This document shows positions 42,744 to 53,511 of a DNA stretch of 64,000 bases, one piece after another. Origin of the DNA: Leptothermofonsia sichuanensis E412 (GTDB lineage: Bacteria > Cyanobacteriota > Cyanobacteriia > Leptolyngbyales > Leptolyngbyaceae); contig NZ_CP072600.1 of the NCBI RefSeq assembly GCF_019891175.1, forward strand, positions 3,224,001-3,288,000, given 5' to 3'. Every line of letters begins with the position of its first letter. The stretch's first letter is position 1. The notes under the pieces are model-generated. The model searched no databases. It worked only from the letters and a program-made list of their open reading frames with translations, and was not told the DNA's origin. Position numbers and translations under genes: made by a program.

Positions 42744-44324
42744 ATGACAGTTCAAACGCCCCATTCGTTCGAGTTAAAACCGACTGAGTTACGCTGTCCA
42801 TGCGGGGGAAGCCACCTGCCCCAGGATCACTGGCAATTTACCGAGGGGATGCCCGCGGATCCCGTGGATTATATTGACGATCTGGTCAAGATGGGACTGT
42901 GCAAACCAGACGCCCTTTCGCTGGCAACCAGTCTGGCAGGAGCAGAGTTTCGCAAAGAGCTGTTTTTACAAAACATTTCGGGAGGCAATGCCGTCCGACG
43001 CCAGTTCTGTGAAGAGCTGATTCAGGAGGCGGGGGGGCTGGAAGCAGCTTTTGCGGCTGCCTTTGGACCTCATGCCGCAGAGTTTTTTGGTAACACCATG
43101 AAGCGGGGCAGCTACAGTCGCCGCGAGTTTATGAAGCGGGTGGTGGTTTCAGCCGCCCTGGTGGGAATGGCAAGCTGTGCCACGAACCAGGAATCTTCGA
43201 CTACCCAATCTTCTCCAGCGACAGGGGGGGGTGGCGCTTTAGAAAAGCAGGAGTTGACGATTGGGTTTATTCCGATTACCTGTGCCACGCCAATCGTGAT
43301 GTCTGAGCCGTTAGGTTTTTACGAAAAGCACGGATTAAAAGTGACCGTGAAAAAAATGCCCAACTGGGCAGCCGTGCGGGACTCTGCGATCGCTGGAGAA
43401 CTGGATGCCTATCACATGCTTTCTCCCATGCCAATCACCATCACCATGGGACTGGGGTCTGCGGCCTTCCCCATCAAGCTTGCCAGCATTGAAAACATCA
43501 ACGGACAGGCAATCACCATTGCCATGAAGCACAAAGATGCGGTGAAAGGTCCCGCCGACTTCAAGGGTTTTAAGATCGGGGTGCCTTTCCCCTTCTCGAT
43601 GCACAATTTGCTGATCCGGTACTATCTGGCAGCGGGTGGGCTGAACCCCGACAAAGACGTACAAATTTTTCCGGTTCCACCGCCAGACAGCGTGGCAAAA
43701 ATGACCGCTGGAGAACTGGATGCCATGATGATGCCCGATCCCTTCAACCAGCGGGCAGTGTATGAAAAAGTCGGCTTTATTCACATGCTGACCAAAGACC
43801 TGTGGGATGGACACCCCTGCTGTGCTTTTGCTGCCAGCCAACAGTGGATTGATGCCAATCCCAATACGTTCCGGGCAGTCAATAAGGCGATCGTGGATGC
43901 CGCAGGGTATGCCAATGACGCTGCAAATCGGCAAAAAGTTGCTGCGGCATTGATTGAGCGCAAGTACCTGAACCAGCCCCTCCCGGTTGTGGAAGCGGTC
44001 TTAACCGGCAAATTTGAAGATGGGCTGGGTAACACCCAGGATGTCCCTGATCGGATTGGTTTCGATCCCTACCCCTGGAAAAGCTTTGCCAAATGGATTT
44101 CCAGCCAGCTTGTGCGATGGGACTTAATGCCTGAAGACAAGGCTGACTATGACAGGATTGCCAACGAAATCTTTCTCACGGATGTTGCAGCTGAATTACA
44201 GAAGGAACTGGGACAAACGCCCCCCTCGCAGGTAGAGCGGATTGAAACACTGAAATATGACACCTTTGACCCTCAGAGTCCTACTGCTTACGTGGATGAG
44301 CAGATCAAGAAGTTTAGGGTTTAG
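42744..44324 (+). CDS. cynA: Cyanate ABC transporter substrate-binding protein with N-terminal extension
   Basis: A 526-residue protein of the NrtA/CmpA/CynA family. The mature part carries the family pattern IGFIPITCATPIVMSEPLG, NWAAVRDSAIAGELDAYHML, and MPDPFNQRAVYEK, and should bind the anion outside the inner membrane. A twin-arginine motif SRREFMK (Arg 126-127) leads to a hydrophobic stretch and lipobox GMASC (Cys 145). The odd feature is the 118 residues before this signal, with CPCGGSH (Cys 18, Cys 20, His 24); normally the signal is at the N-terminus. ATG at 43098 (MKRGSYSRREF) would give a standard 408-residue precursor. First gene of the cyn operon, assigned from cynS at its end. 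Confidence 0.88.
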   Translation: MTVQTPHSFELKPTELRCPCGGSHLPQDHWQFTEGMPADPVDYIDDLVKMGLCKPDALSLATSLAGAEFRKELFLQNISGGNAVRRQFCEELIQEAGGLEAAFAAAFGPHAAEFFGNTMKRGSYSRREFMKRVVVSAALVGMASCATNQESSTTQSSPATGGGGALEKQELTIGFIPITCATPIVMSEPLGFYEKHGLKVTVKKMPNWAAVRDSAIAGELDAYHMLSPMPITITMGLGSAAFPIKLASIENINGQAITIAMKHKDAVKGPADFKGFKIGVPFPFSMHNLLIRYYLAAGGLNPDKDVQIFPVPPPDSVAKMTAGELDAMMMPDPFNQRAVYEKVGFIHMLTKDLWDGHPCCAFAASQQWIDANPNTFRAVNKAIVDAAGYANDAANRQKVAAALIERKYLNQPLPVVEAVLTGKFEDGLGNTQDVPDRIGFDPYPWKSFAKWISSQLVRWDLMPEDKADYDRIANEIFLTDVAAELQKELGQTPPSQVERIETLKYDTFDPQSPTAYVDEQIKKFRV

Positions 44325-44329
44325 AGCCT

Positions 44330-45160
44330 ATGACCAACAACTCGATTCAGCCCGCGATCGCAACCCGCCCGCGATCGCCTGCCCTGACGGTCAGTCAGAA
44401 AGCAGGTTTGTTATTTGTGATTATCCTGGCTGTTTTCCTGATTGTATGGGAAGTGGGAGCCAATCTTAAGTGGTTTCTGCCCATCATGCCCTCTGCCAGC
44501 CAGACGCTCCAGGACTTCTGGTTCTGGGTCACAAACCCCTTCTTTGATTACGGTCCCAACGATCGGGGGATTGGTTGGCTGCTGCTGACCAGCCTCAGAC
44601 GGGTCATGGTGGGATTTGTCATTGGCTCGGCGATCGCAATTCCAGTTGGGGTTCTGACTGGCTTATCCCCCGTTGTCTCTAAAGCGGTTGATCCCTTTAT
44701 TCAGGTGCTTCGGCCAGTTTCACCCCTGGCATGGCTACCGTTGGGGCTGGCGTTGATGAAAGATTCTGAGAAGACAGCGCTGTTTGTGATTGCTATTTCC
44801 AGCATCTGGCCCACCCTGGCAAACACTAAATTTGGTGTCAGCAATGTCGATCCGGCGTACCTGAATGTTGCCCGCACCCTGGGTGCGTCCCGCTGGCGCA
44901 CAATCCGCAAGGTGATTTTGCCCGCTGCTGCCCCCAACATTGTGGCAGGGTTGCGAATCAGCTTTGCGATCGCCTGGTTGGTGATCGTTGCTGCCGAAAT
45001 CTTGCTCAGTGGTGGCATTGGCTACTTCATCTGGAACGAATGGAACAACCTCAAGATCACCAGCATCATTACCGCCATTCTGGTCATCGGACTGGTTGGG
45101 CTGGTTCTGGACTGGTTGTTTGGACTTCTGCAAAGCTGGGTTTCCTTTGGCCAGAGGTAA
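44330..45160 (+). CDS. cynB: Cyanate ABC transporter permease
   Basis: A 276-residue inner-membrane permease of the NrtB/SsuC type with six predicted helices. The ABC-contacting EAA loop is visible as NVARTLGASRWRTIRKVILPAAAPNIVAGL (conserved TLGASRW core). The N-terminal helix is LLFVIILAVFLIVWEVG. Its start lies five bases after the cynA stop, so the genes are co-translated. The name rests on the operon context with cyanase. Confidence 0.91.
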   Translation: MTNNSIQPAIATRPRSPALTVSQKAGLLFVIILAVFLIVWEVGANLKWFLPIMPSASQTLQDFWFWVTNPFFDYGPNDRGIGWLLLTSLRRVMVGFVIGSAIAIPVGVLTGLSPVVSKAVDPFIQVLRPVSPLAWLPLGLALMKDSEKTALFVIAISSIWPTLANTKFGVSNVDPAYLNVARTLGASRWRTIRKVILPAAAPNIVAGLRISFAIAWLVIVAAEILLSGGIGYFIWNEWNNLKITSIITAILVIGLVGLVLDWLFGLLQSWVSFGQR

Positions 45161-45191
45161 CAGACGTAGGTAACGGACAGAGGTAATCACC

Positions 45192-46073
45192 ATGCAAACT
45201 ATCAACCCACACACCCAACCCGTGGAAACAGCCAATCATCTTTCTATCCGGGGCATCTCCAAAGTTTTTCGGGGCAGACAAACCTGGATGGACAGAGTCA
45301 TGAAACGAACCTCCCAGGACTTTGTGGCGATCGCAGACATTAATCTGGAGATTGAACCCAATACCTTTGTTTCCATCATCGGGCCTTCTGGTTGTGGAAA
45401 ATCCACCCTGCTCAATATCATTGCCGGGCTGTCCAGGCCTTCTACCGGCTTCATTACCCTCGGCAATAAGCCGATTACTGCCCCCGGACCGGATCGTGGT
45501 GTGGTCTTCCAGAACTATGCCCTGATGCCCTGGATGACGGTTGCCGAAAACATCCGATTTGCTCTGGAAACCGTTTACCCCATCATGCCCCTGGCACAGC
45601 AGAAGAGTATTGTCCATGAATTCATTGACCTGGTGGGTCTAACCGGAGCCGAACGCAAACATCCCCACGAGCTTTCCGGCGGTATGAAGCAACGAGTTGG
45701 CATTGCCCGTGCCCTGGCAATCAACCCGCAAATCCTGCTAATGGATGAGCCATTTGGGGCACTGGATGCGCTGACGCGGGGTTTTCTCCAAGACGAAGTT
45801 GAGCGCATCTGGGAGCAACAGCGGAAAACTGTGATTCTGATCACCCATAGCATCGAAGAGGCGCTTTTGCTTTCCGACAAGATTGTCATGATGACCCGTG
45901 GACCCGCCGCCAGAATTGCCCAGGTACTGGATGTGCCCTTCCCCCGTCCCCGCAAGCGGGAAGAACTGGATCGCCACCCTGCCTACCATGAACTCAAAGC
46001 CGAGATGGAACACCACCTTTCCCGCGAAACCCGTGCTGTGGAAGAATCCAGGATTCGACGCGCAACCGTGTGA
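45192..46073 (+). CDS. cynD: Cyanate ABC transporter ATP-binding protein
   Basis: A 293-residue ATPase of the NrtD/TauB class. Walker A is GPSGCGKST, the signature is LSGGMKQRV, Walker B is LLMDEP, and the switch histidine is in [14 protein letters not shown] short N-terminal extension (about 45 residues) precedes the domain, and the C-terminal 40 residues follow the usual [19 protein letters not shown] pattern. Starts 31 bp after cynB. Confidence 0.93.
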   Translation: MQTINPHTQPVETANHLSIRGISKVFRGRQTWMDRVMKRTSQDFVAIADINLEIEPNTFVSIIGPSGCGKSTLLNIIAGLSRPSTGFITLGNKPITAPGPDRGVVFQNYALMPWMTVAENIRFALETVYPIMPLAQQKSIVHEFIDLVGLTGAERKHPHELSGGMKQRVGIARALAINPQILLMDEPFGALDALTRGFLQDEVERIWEQQRKTVILITHSIEEALLLSDKIVMMTRGPAARIAQVLDVPFPRPRKREELDRHPAYHELKAEMEHHLSRETRAVEESRIRRATV

Positions 46074-46161
46074 ACAACTTCTCACTCCACCCTGCGGGGA
46101 CGCCAAAGGCGAACACTCCTCACTCTCCCAATTCACCCCTTACCCCTTACAAGGAGCCACC

Positions 46162-46611
46162 ATGTCAAACGTTGAACTCCCCGAAATCACTGAACATCTG
46201 TTAGCTGCCAAGAAAGCTAAAGGCATTAGCTTCAGCGATCTGGAACAAGCCGTTGGGCGAGATGAAGTCTGGATTGCAGCCGTTGTCTATCGGCAGGCGA
46301 GTGCTTCTGAAGATGAAGCCAGCAAAATCTTACATGCCCTCGGACTGAGTCAGGATCTGATTCCAGAGTTAACAGCTTATCCGGCTAAGGGGCTGGGTCC
46401 GCTGGTGCCCACTGACCCCCTAATCTACCGCTTCTACGAAATTATGCAGGTCTATGGGCTGCCAATGAAAGCGATTATTCATGAGAAATTTGGCGACGGC
46501 ATCATGAGTGCGATCGACTTCACCCTGGATATTGAAAAGGAAGCAGACCCGAAGGGCGATCGCGTCAAGGTGATCATGAACGGTAAGTTTTTGCCCTACA
46601 AGAAATGGTGA
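46162..46611 (+). CDS. cynS: Cyanase (cyanate hydratase)
   Basis: A 149-residue enzyme that converts cyanate and bicarbonate to ammonia and two CO2; active as a decamer. The catalytic residues of the family are at Arg 90, Glu 93 and Ser 116 ([12 protein letters not shown] and [10 protein letters not shown]), six less than in the E. coli numbering 96, 99 and 122. The N-terminal domain is the helical DNA-binding-like fold ([20 protein letters not shown]). The start ATG 46162 has a strong AAGGAG five bases upstream. Last gene of the cyn operon, 88 bp after cynD. Confidence 0.97.
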   Translation: MSNVELPEITEHLLAAKKAKGISFSDLEQAVGRDEVWIAAVVYRQASASEDEASKILHALGLSQDLIPELTAYPAKGLGPLVPTDPLIYRFYEIMQVYGLPMKAIIHEKFGDGIMSAIDFTLDIEKEADPKGDRVKVIMNGKFLPYKKW

Positions 46612-46811
46612 GGTGCAACGAGGTATTCTTAGAATTCACCCTGTCCCCTATCCCCCGTCCCCTGCCACAGACTAAGTTATGTTGTAACCCCACCTCCTTT
46701 GGGCAAAGGCAATTAGGATCGAGATGTAGTCGATCTCCTGGGTAACCAGTCCAGGAGAAGGCTGGTCAATTTTGGTCTTGCATTTTGGCGATCGCTCAAA
46801 AGGAGACTTAA

Positions 46812-48374
46812 ATGGAAAGTGTTGATTACGTCATCTTAGGAGCTGGCTTGGGGGGACTGTCCGCCGCGGCCTGTCTCACCCGCCAGGGCTACCGGGTAGT
46901 GGTGCTAGAACAGCATTACCTGCCAGGAGGGTGTTGCCACACCTTTGACTTTGGGGATTACCGCTTCTGTGCCGATGTGCACTACATTTCCCAGTGCGGT
47001 CCAGGTCAAACTATCCATCAGTTCCTCAACTATATTGAACGAGAGGTGCCGTTCAATTCCCTTGATCCAGACTGCATTGATCGGGTCATTACCCCAGAAG
47101 CCGATTTCCGCATTCCCCTGGGTTGGGAAACCTTCCGGCAGCGATTGCTGGATACCTTTCCTGAAGAAGCGGATCCAATTAACCGCTACTGTGACGAAAT
47201 TAAGCAACTCCATCAGGAAATGCATAACCTGGTGCAGGAGGTGCACTGGTATGACCAGAAATGGTCTGACTGGCTGAAGTTGCCCAGGTACTGGAACCTT
47301 TTCCTGAAACGCACCTGGACCCTCCAGGACTTGTATGACCAGGTGGGACTCTCACCCAAATTGCAGGCGATTCTGGCGGGGCAGAGTGGGGATTACGCCC
47401 TGCCACCGAAGGAAATTGCCCTGATGACCCACACATCCCTGGTCTGGGACTACTCTGAAGGGGCTTACTATCCGACCCACCACTTCAAGCATCTGGTGGA
47501 TTCAATTGTAGAGGCGATTACAGCCCGGGGTGGCATCGTTCGCCTTTCCACTCCCGTAGATCATATTGAAGTGCAGAACCATACCGTGCAGTTTGTCACC
47601 GCTGGTGGAACGTCCTATACGGCAACCAGAGCTTACATCAGCGATCTGGATCCGAAACTGACGGTGCAACTGATGCACAATCCAGATGCCTTGAGCGGAC
47701 GGGAGCGCGATCGCCTGACGGGATATGAATACTCTGCCAGTGCTTTCAACATCTACCTGGGACTGGATCATCGCTTTCAGCCAGAGCGCTACGGCATCGG
47801 CAACTGGAACATCTGGTACTATCCCACAGGGGATCTGAACCGGGAGTATCAGCAGCAGTTGGAAGGCAATCTGGAGCATCCGTGGATTTTCCTGTCCTGC
47901 CCGACGATGAAAACTCAGGCACCGGGAATGGCTCCACCCGGGCACCATGTCTTAGAAATTGCGACGGTTTGTCCCTACGAACCGTTCAAACACCTGCACG
48001 AAACCGACCCGAAGGCTTACAAAGCCAGAAAACGGGAGGTCTATAAAGCCGTGATGGCAAGCGTGCGGGATTTGATTCCAGATGTGGATACCTACGCCCG
48101 CATGAAGATCTACGGCACACCTACTACCAGTGAGTTCTTCCTGGGGCAACCCCAGGGCAACATCTACGGTGCCAAGCTGATTCCCCGCCAGGTGGGGCTG
48201 AACCGCCTGGGCTACCGGACAGAGATTCCCAACCTGTTCCTGGTTGGAGCCAGTGCCGGCTATCCCAGTGTTCCGGGGGTAATTGGCAACGGCATGGATG
48301 TGGTTGAGATGCTGACCAATCAATCCGTCTGGCGTCAGGTCAGAGAGCCTGAACTGGCGGGTGTCCCGGTTTAA
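46812..48374 (+). CDS. CrtISO/phytoene-desaturase-like FAD oxidoreductase
   Basis: A 520-residue flavoprotein with the dinucleotide-binding start VDYVILGAGLGGLSAAACLTRQG and VVVLEQHYLPGGCCHTF. The C-terminal flavin motif is PNLFLVGASAGYPSVPGVIGNGMDV. This is the pattern of carotenoid isomerases and RetSat-like saturases. It differs from authentic CrtH in details that I cannot judge without alignment, so I give no symbol. It begins about 200 bp after cynS and is probably independent of the operon. Confidence 0.85.
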   Translation: MESVDYVILGAGLGGLSAAACLTRQGYRVVVLEQHYLPGGCCHTFDFGDYRFCADVHYISQCGPGQTIHQFLNYIEREVPFNSLDPDCIDRVITPEADFRIPLGWETFRQRLLDTFPEEADPINRYCDEIKQLHQEMHNLVQEVHWYDQKWSDWLKLPRYWNLFLKRTWTLQDLYDQVGLSPKLQAILAGQSGDYALPPKEIALMTHTSLVWDYSEGAYYPTHHFKHLVDSIVEAITARGGIVRLSTPVDHIEVQNHTVQFVTAGGTSYTATRAYISDLDPKLTVQLMHNPDALSGRERDRLTGYEYSASAFNIYLGLDHRFQPERYGIGNWNIWYYPTGDLNREYQQQLEGNLEHPWIFLSCPTMKTQAPGMAPPGHHVLEIATVCPYEPFKHLHETDPKAYKARKREVYKAVMASVRDLIPDVDTYARMKIYGTPTTSEFFLGQPQGNIYGAKLIPRQVGLNRLGYRTEIPNLFLVGASAGYPSVPGVIGNGMDVVEMLTNQSVWRQVREPELAGVPV

Positions 48375-48701
48375 CCCTGGGTAAGTGCTGCGTTGGGGCG
48401 ATCGACCGATCTCCGGCATCAGCACTACCTGAGCACTACCTGACCAATAACGCCATGTGCAACTTGGAAGCCAGAATCCCCGGTGTCTCGTAGACTTCAA
48501 TCGAATTGACTGGCTAACTTATTGACTGGCTAACTTCCTCAGACACCGGGGATCTGGAGATTGTCGCACTTCGCGTCAATAGGGTTACTGAACTTGCACC
48601 GTGGAGTACTAGTACTGAAAGGCAGAAGGCAGAAAAGGGATGGCCTCATTCTCAGGGCTTTCCAGTCGCGCCAATGGCAGGTTTATTTCCGCCATCGAGT
48701 A
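48375..48701. other. Intergenic region with family-2 repeat
   Basis: The gap between the oxidoreductase and the 3' end of topA is mostly the family-2 repeat at 48445-48583. The remaining 120 bp next to topA have no structure I can name; a short GATGGCAGG-type motif is not significant. Confidence 0.6.
48445..48583. repeat. Dispersed palindromic repeat, family 2, copy C
   Basis: CAATAACGCCATGTGCAACT, then ATCCCCGGTGTCTCGTAG, ATTGACTGGCTAACTTATTG (the ACTGGCTAACTT part doubled) and AGACACCGGGGATCTGGAG. The arms ATCCCCGGTGTCT and AGACACCGGGGAT are exact inverted repeats. Confidence 0.85.
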
Positions 48702-51437
48702 CTAGGTTTTCTTCTTGGTGCTGCTGGTTGTCGTGGTTTTACTGGTAGTGGTCTTTTTGGTCGTTGATTTTTTTGTTGTCGATTTCTTGGCAGCAGTTTT
48801 CTTTGCAGTGCTACTGGCAGATCTGGTCGATTTTGCTGTGCTGGATTTGCTACCCTTACCAGACTTCTTCGCGCCTGCCTTTGCCGCCAGCGCTTCCAGA
48901 GCCACATCCATTGTAATGGCCTCAACCGTCTGTCCCTCTGGCAGGGAAGCATTCACCTTTCCGTGCTTGATATAAGGACCGTAGGGACCATCGTAGATAT
49001 TCACGGGTTCCTCATCTTCTGGATGGGCACCTAACTCGCGCAGAGGTTTGGCAGCCGCCCGTCTACCCCGCCCAGATTTAGGTTCTGAAAGCAATTCCAG
49101 AGCACGTTCCAGGGTAATGGTCAGCACATCATCCCCTGCTTTGAGCGAACGATAGTCTTTTCCTTCCTTACCCTGGTCATGCACTACATAGGGGCCAAAC
49201 CGTCCCAGACTGGCTTGAATCCGACCGCCAGTATCAGGGTGGACTCCCAGGGTCCGGGGCAGGGCAAGCAGCCCTACGGCCATGTCCAGGGTTACCTGCT
49301 CAGGGGTCACCCCTTTAGGCAGAGAGGCTCGTTTTGGCTTCGGATTTTCCTCGGTGGCATCACCTAGCTGGACATAGGGACCATAGGTACCGATGAGAAG
49401 GTAAATGGGTTCCCCAGTTTCAGGGTGGAAGCCGACTTTATCGGGTCCTTCTGTTTTCTGACGCAACAGGGTTTCAACCTGCTCTGGATCGAGGTCAGAG
49501 GGAGTCAGATCCTTGGGAATGGAAGCCTTGACCAGTTCATTGCCATTTTCGACTTCCAGGTATGCCCCAAAGCGCCCAATCCGCACTTTTGCGTCCAGAT
49601 TCTCCAACTCCACAGAGCGGGCTTCGTTCGGGTCAATCCCGTTTTCCCGTTCTCTGACCTGGGTTTCCAGCCCAGTTTCGCCCAAGTAAAACTCTTTCAG
49701 ATAGGGCAGCCACTGCACTTCTCCTGTGGAAATGTCGTCCAGGGTTTGCTCCATCCGGGCGGTGAAACTGGTGTCTACCAGATCAGGGAAGTGCTTCTCC
49801 AGCAAGGAGGTGACGGCAAAGGCCGTGAAGGTGGGTACCAGGGCATTGTTGACCATCTGGGCATAGCCCCGGTCGATGATGGTGCCAATGATGCTGGCAT
49901 AGGTGCTGGGCCGACCGATGCCTTCGCTTTCCAGGGTCTTGACCAGAGACGCTTCCGTGTAACGGGCGGGGGGCTGGGTTTCATGCCCGATCGCCTCCAG
50001 TTCTTGACAAACGGGCGTATCTCCCTGGCGCAGAGGAGGCAGAATCACTTCCTGATCTTCGATGGCCGCATTGGGGTCATCGGAACCCTCGACATAGGCT
50101 CGGAAGAAGCCAGGGAAATCGATCCGCTTGCCCGATGCCCGAAACCCGGCATCTTCCACCTGAATCTGAACCGTGATGTGGGTTTGACGGGCTTCTGCCA
50201 TCTGAGTTGCGACGGTACGCTTCCAGATCAGGTCATAAAGACGAAATTCCCGATCCTTCAGTCCGGTTTGTTGCGGAGTGCGGAAGGTGTTTCCAGCAGG
50301 GCGAATCGCTTCGTGGGCTTCCTGCGCCCCTTTGCTCTTGGTAGTGTACTGGCGCGGTTCAGGGCTGAGGTAATCAGCGCCGTACATTTCCTGGACGCAG
50401 GCACGGGCAGCGGCGATCGCCTGCTGAGATAGGTGCACCGAATCTGTTCGCATGTAAGTGATGTAGCCCTGCTCATAAAGACTCTGGGCAACTCGCATCG
50501 TGTCACGGGCAGACAGCCCCAGTTTGCGGTTTGCCTCCTGTTGCAGGGTGGAGGTGGTAAACGGGGCAGACGGTTTGCGGGTGACGGGACGCTCTTCCAG
50601 ACTGATTACTGTCCAGGTGCGATCGCGGATTCGATCTGCCAGTGCCCTTGCTTCTGCCTCATTGAGCAGAACCACATTCCGCCCCTGAGCGATTTGACCA
50701 GTCGTCTCATCAAAGTCGCTACCCGTGGCAACCTTTATTCCGCCTAGTGTCACCAGCTTTGCTTCAAAAGCTTCCTGACTTCTGACTCCTGGCTCCTGGC
50801 TCGTCGCTACCAGGGTCGCCTTCAAATCCCAGTAGGAACCCTGGCGAAACGCTCGCCGTTGCCGTTCCCGATTGACCAGCAGGCGTACTGCCACTGACTG
50901 TACCCGCCCGGCAGAAAGCCCATAGGCGATCTTCTTCCACAGCAGCGGTGACAGCGTGTAGCCCACCAGTCGGTCTAAAATCCGCCGGGTTTCCTGGGCA
51001 CGCACCAGGCGCTCATCGACAGTCCGGCAATTTTGAATTGCCTCCCGAATGGCATCTTCCGTGATCTCATGGAACACCATGCGCTTGATGGGCACCTTCG
51101 GCTGCAAGAGTTGCAACAAATGCCAGCTAATGCTTTCCCCTTCCCGGTCTTCGTCCGTTGCCAGAATTAGCTCATCCGCTGCTTTCAGCGCATCCTTAAG
51201 TTCCTTAACAATTTTCTTTTTGTCCTGAGGGACAACGTACAGCGGTTCAAAATTGTCCTCGACGTTGACGCCCAACTGTGCCCACTTCTCACCTTTGACG
51301 CTGGCAGGAATTTCACTGGCTGACTGAGGCAGATCACGCACATGTCCCATTGATGCTTCTACCCGGTAATCATTGGGCAGGTAATTGCGGATGGTGCGGG
51401 CTTTAGTAGGTGATTCGACGATGACAAGCTTTGGCAT
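48702..51437 (-). CDS. topA: DNA topoisomerase I
   Basis: A 911-residue type IA topoisomerase from ATG 51437 ([13 protein letters not shown]); the frame opens nine codons earlier. It relaxes negative supercoils. Toprim domain: VIVESPTKA and DEDREGE. Catalytic Tyr: YITYMRTDS. After the core come several C-terminal repeat modules of the type [40 protein letters not shown] and [13 protein letters not shown]. The last 60 residues are a basic Lys/Ser/Thr tail. The large open frames on the opposite strand are shadows. Confidence 0.97.
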   Translation of the reverse strand: MPKLVIVESPTKARTIRNYLPNDYRVEASMGHVRDLPQSASEIPASVKGEKWAQLGVNVEDNFEPLYVVPQDKKKIVKELKDALKAADELILATDEDREGESISWHLLQLLQPKVPIKRMVFHEITEDAIREAIQNCRTVDERLVRAQETRRILDRLVGYTLSPLLWKKIAYGLSAGRVQSVAVRLLVNRERQRRAFRQGSYWDLKATLVATSQEPGVRSQEAFEAKLVTLGGIKVATGSDFDETTGQIAQGRNVVLLNEAEARALADRIRDRTWTVISLEERPVTRKPSAPFTTSTLQQEANRKLGLSARDTMRVAQSLYEQGYITYMRTDSVHLSQQAIAAARACVQEMYGADYLSPEPRQYTTKSKGAQEAHEAIRPAGNTFRTPQQTGLKDREFRLYDLIWKRTVATQMAEARQTHITVQIQVEDAGFRASGKRIDFPGFFRAYVEGSDDPNAAIEDQEVILPPLRQGDTPVCQELEAIGHETQPPARYTEASLVKTLESEGIGRPSTYASIIGTIIDRGYAQMVNNALVPTFTAFAVTSLLEKHFPDLVDTSFTARMEQTLDDISTGEVQWLPYLKEFYLGETGLETQVRERENGIDPNEARSVELENLDAKVRIGRFGAYLEVENGNELVKASIPKDLTPSDLDPEQVETLLRQKTEGPDKVGFHPETGEPIYLLIGTYGPYVQLGDATEENPKPKRASLPKGVTPEQVTLDMAVGLLALPRTLGVHPDTGGRIQASLGRFGPYVVHDQGKEGKDYRSLKAGDDVLTITLERALELLSEPKSGRGRRAAAKPLRELGAHPEDEEPVNIYDGPYGPYIKHGKVNASLPEGQTVEAITMDVALEALAAKAGAKKSGKGSKSSTAKSTRSASSTAKKTAAKKSTTKKSTTKKTTTSKTTTTSSTKKKT

Positions 51438-51799
51438 GGATCGTTGACTGTACGAAGAAAGCAATAATGGTCCCTCTAATCTTTCTTATAGCCAATATTG
51501 GGACGACTACCAGAGGTTTGTAAAAATTTGCAGGGGGATAATCTCAAACCTAGGGGCATCCACTCTGAATTAGCTGTGATCTACATCAGGCTTCAGAACG
51601 TCCCCAGGAGCAGGTTTCGGAATACTATCTGAAGGCGACTCATTCCTGATCGGGAGGTGAGATCTCGATACAGATCGAGTGTTAAGGTAGATTGCGAGGT
51701 AAAATCCACTGTAATAGATTTCTGACCTTCTCGTCTTTTCCTGGTTCCCAGAAGCCCAATTATTTTCTATCTTTGAAACTGTAAATCAGGCATACCCTC
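51438..51799. other. Divergent promoter region of topA and ndhB
   Basis: A 362-bp gap between genes read outwards in both directions. Both promoters must lie here. I see the weak inverted motif GATCTCGATACAGATCGAG near 51661 but no site I can assign to a known regulator, and no RNA gene. Confidence 0.5.
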
Positions 51800-53380
51800 A
51801 TGGATTTCGCCAGTCTTGCCGCTCAACTTAATACCGGAGCGATTTTACCGGAACTGATCGTAACTGCCACCCTGCTGGTGGTGGTCGTAGGAGATTTGAT
51901 TGTGGGGCGGGCCGCGTCCTCTAAATGGACTCCCTACCTTGCCATCCTCGGTTTGTTAGCCTCCATTGTTTCTCTGTACTACCTGTGGGACCCCTCCAAC
52001 CCAATTTCATTTTTGGGCAGTTTTAATGGGGACAATCTGAGTATTGTGTTTCGCGGGATCATTGCGCTCTCGGCAGCCGTGACTATTTTGATGTCCATTC
52101 GCTATGTCGAGCAGTCCAGCACCTCGCTGGCAGAATTCCTGACTATCCTGCTGACTGCAACCCTGGGGGGGATGTTTCTCTCCGGAGCAGATGAGTTGGT
52201 GATGATTTTTGTCTCTCTGGAGACACTCAGTATCTCCTCCTATCTGCTGACGGGTTACACCAAACGCGATCCCCGCTCGAATGAAGCTGCCCTGAAGTAT
52301 CTGCTGATTGGGGCATCCAGTTCTGCCATTTTCCTGTACGGATTGTCTCTGCTGTATGGTTTATCTGGTGGCCAGACGAACCTGAACGAGATTGCTGCCA
52401 GCATTTCAGCAGCGGGACTGGAACAGTCGATCGCGGTTGTCATTGCTCTGGTGTTTGTGATTGCTGGGATTGCTTTCAAAATTGCAGCCGTTCCCTTTCA
52501 CCAGTGGACTCCCGATGTCTACGAAGGATCTCCAACGCCAGTTGTCGCCTTCCTTTCGGTGGGATCGAAGGCAGCGGGGTTTGCTCTGGCGATCCGGCTG
52601 CTGGTAACGGCGTTCCCTTACCTGACGGAGCAATGGCATTTCGTTTTAACTGCCCTGGCAATTCTCAGCATGATTTTGGGGAATGTGGTTGCGCTGGCAC
52701 AGACCAGTATGAAGCGGCTACTGGCATACTCGTCCATTGGTCAGGCGGGGTTTGTCATGATCGGTCTGGTGATTGGTACTGATGCCGGATACTCCAGCAT
52801 GATCTTTTATCTGCTGGTCTATCTGTTTATGAATCTGGGTGCATTCACAGGTATCATTCTCTTTTCTCTGCGAACCGGGACAGATCAGATCAGTGAGTAT
52901 TCTGGCCTGTATCAGAAAGATCCGTTGCTGACGCTGGCACTCAGCATCTGCCTCCTGTCTCTGGGGGGCATTCCGCCCCTGGCCGGGTTCTTTGGAAAAC
53001 TTTATCTGTTCTGGGCTGGCTGGCAGGCCGGTGCCTATGGACTGGTGATTCTGGGCCTGGTTACCAGTGTAATTTCGATTTACTACTACATCCGGGTGGT
53101 CAAGATGATGGTGGTGAAGGAACCTCAGGAAATGTCGGAGGCGGTGAAAAACTATCCTGAAATCCGCTGGAATTTACCGGGGATGCGATCGCTCCAGGTA
53201 GGGCTGGTAATTACCCTGATTGCGACTTCGATTGCGGGCATTCTTTCCAATCCACTGTTTACCCTGTCCAACCAGTCCGTCACCAGGACTCCTATGCTGC
53301 AAGCAACTGTGAAGCCGGAGAAACCGATCGCGGTGAAGTCTCCGCTCCATGAAACGGCTCAGGTATCGTTGCGATCGTAG
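51800..53380 (+). CDS. ndhB: NAD(P)H-quinone oxidoreductase subunit 2 (NdhB)
   Basis: A 526-residue membrane subunit of NDH-1, the ferredoxin-dependent proton-pumping complex in the thylakoid that serves respiration and cyclic electron flow. About 14 membrane helices are predicted. Diagnostic sequences: [23 protein letters not shown] (starting with [12 protein letters not shown]), [20 protein letters not shown] and [21 protein letters not shown]. The C-terminal 40 residues after the last helix are hydrophilic. It is divergent from topA. Confidence 0.96.
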   Translation: MDFASLAAQLNTGAILPELIVTATLLVVVVGDLIVGRAASSKWTPYLAILGLLASIVSLYYLWDPSNPISFLGSFNGDNLSIVFRGIIALSAAVTILMSIRYVEQSSTSLAEFLTILLTATLGGMFLSGADELVMIFVSLETLSISSYLLTGYTKRDPRSNEAALKYLLIGASSSAIFLYGLSLLYGLSGGQTNLNEIAASISAAGLEQSIAVVIALVFVIAGIAFKIAAVPFHQWTPDVYEGSPTPVVAFLSVGSKAAGFALAIRLLVTAFPYLTEQWHFVLTALAILSMILGNVVALAQTSMKRLLAYSSIGQAGFVMIGLVIGTDAGYSSMIFYLLVYLFMNLGAFTGIILFSLRTGTDQISEYSGLYQKDPLLTLALSICLLSLGGIPPLAGFFGKLYLFWAGWQAGAYGLVILGLVTSVISIYYYIRVVKMMVVKEPQEMSEAVKNYPEIRWNLPGMRSLQVGLVITLIATSIAGILSNPLFTLSNQSVTRTPMLQATVKPEKPIAVKSPLHETAQVSLRS

Positions 53381-53511
53381 TAATTGAGGGGTCTATCTAC
53401 TTTCCAATTAGACTGCATCCGCTCGACCTGATCGAATCAAGCGGCACAGCACAGCCAGTCAGATTAGAGATTCAGCAACTCCGGTGACTCTATCTCCTTT
53501 CCCCTGCTATG

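Noticed and set aside
49425-50432. A 335-codon frame on the plus strand within topA
   Set aside because: It is exactly antisense to topA codons with strong family similarity; its translation has no recognised motif. A shadow frame.
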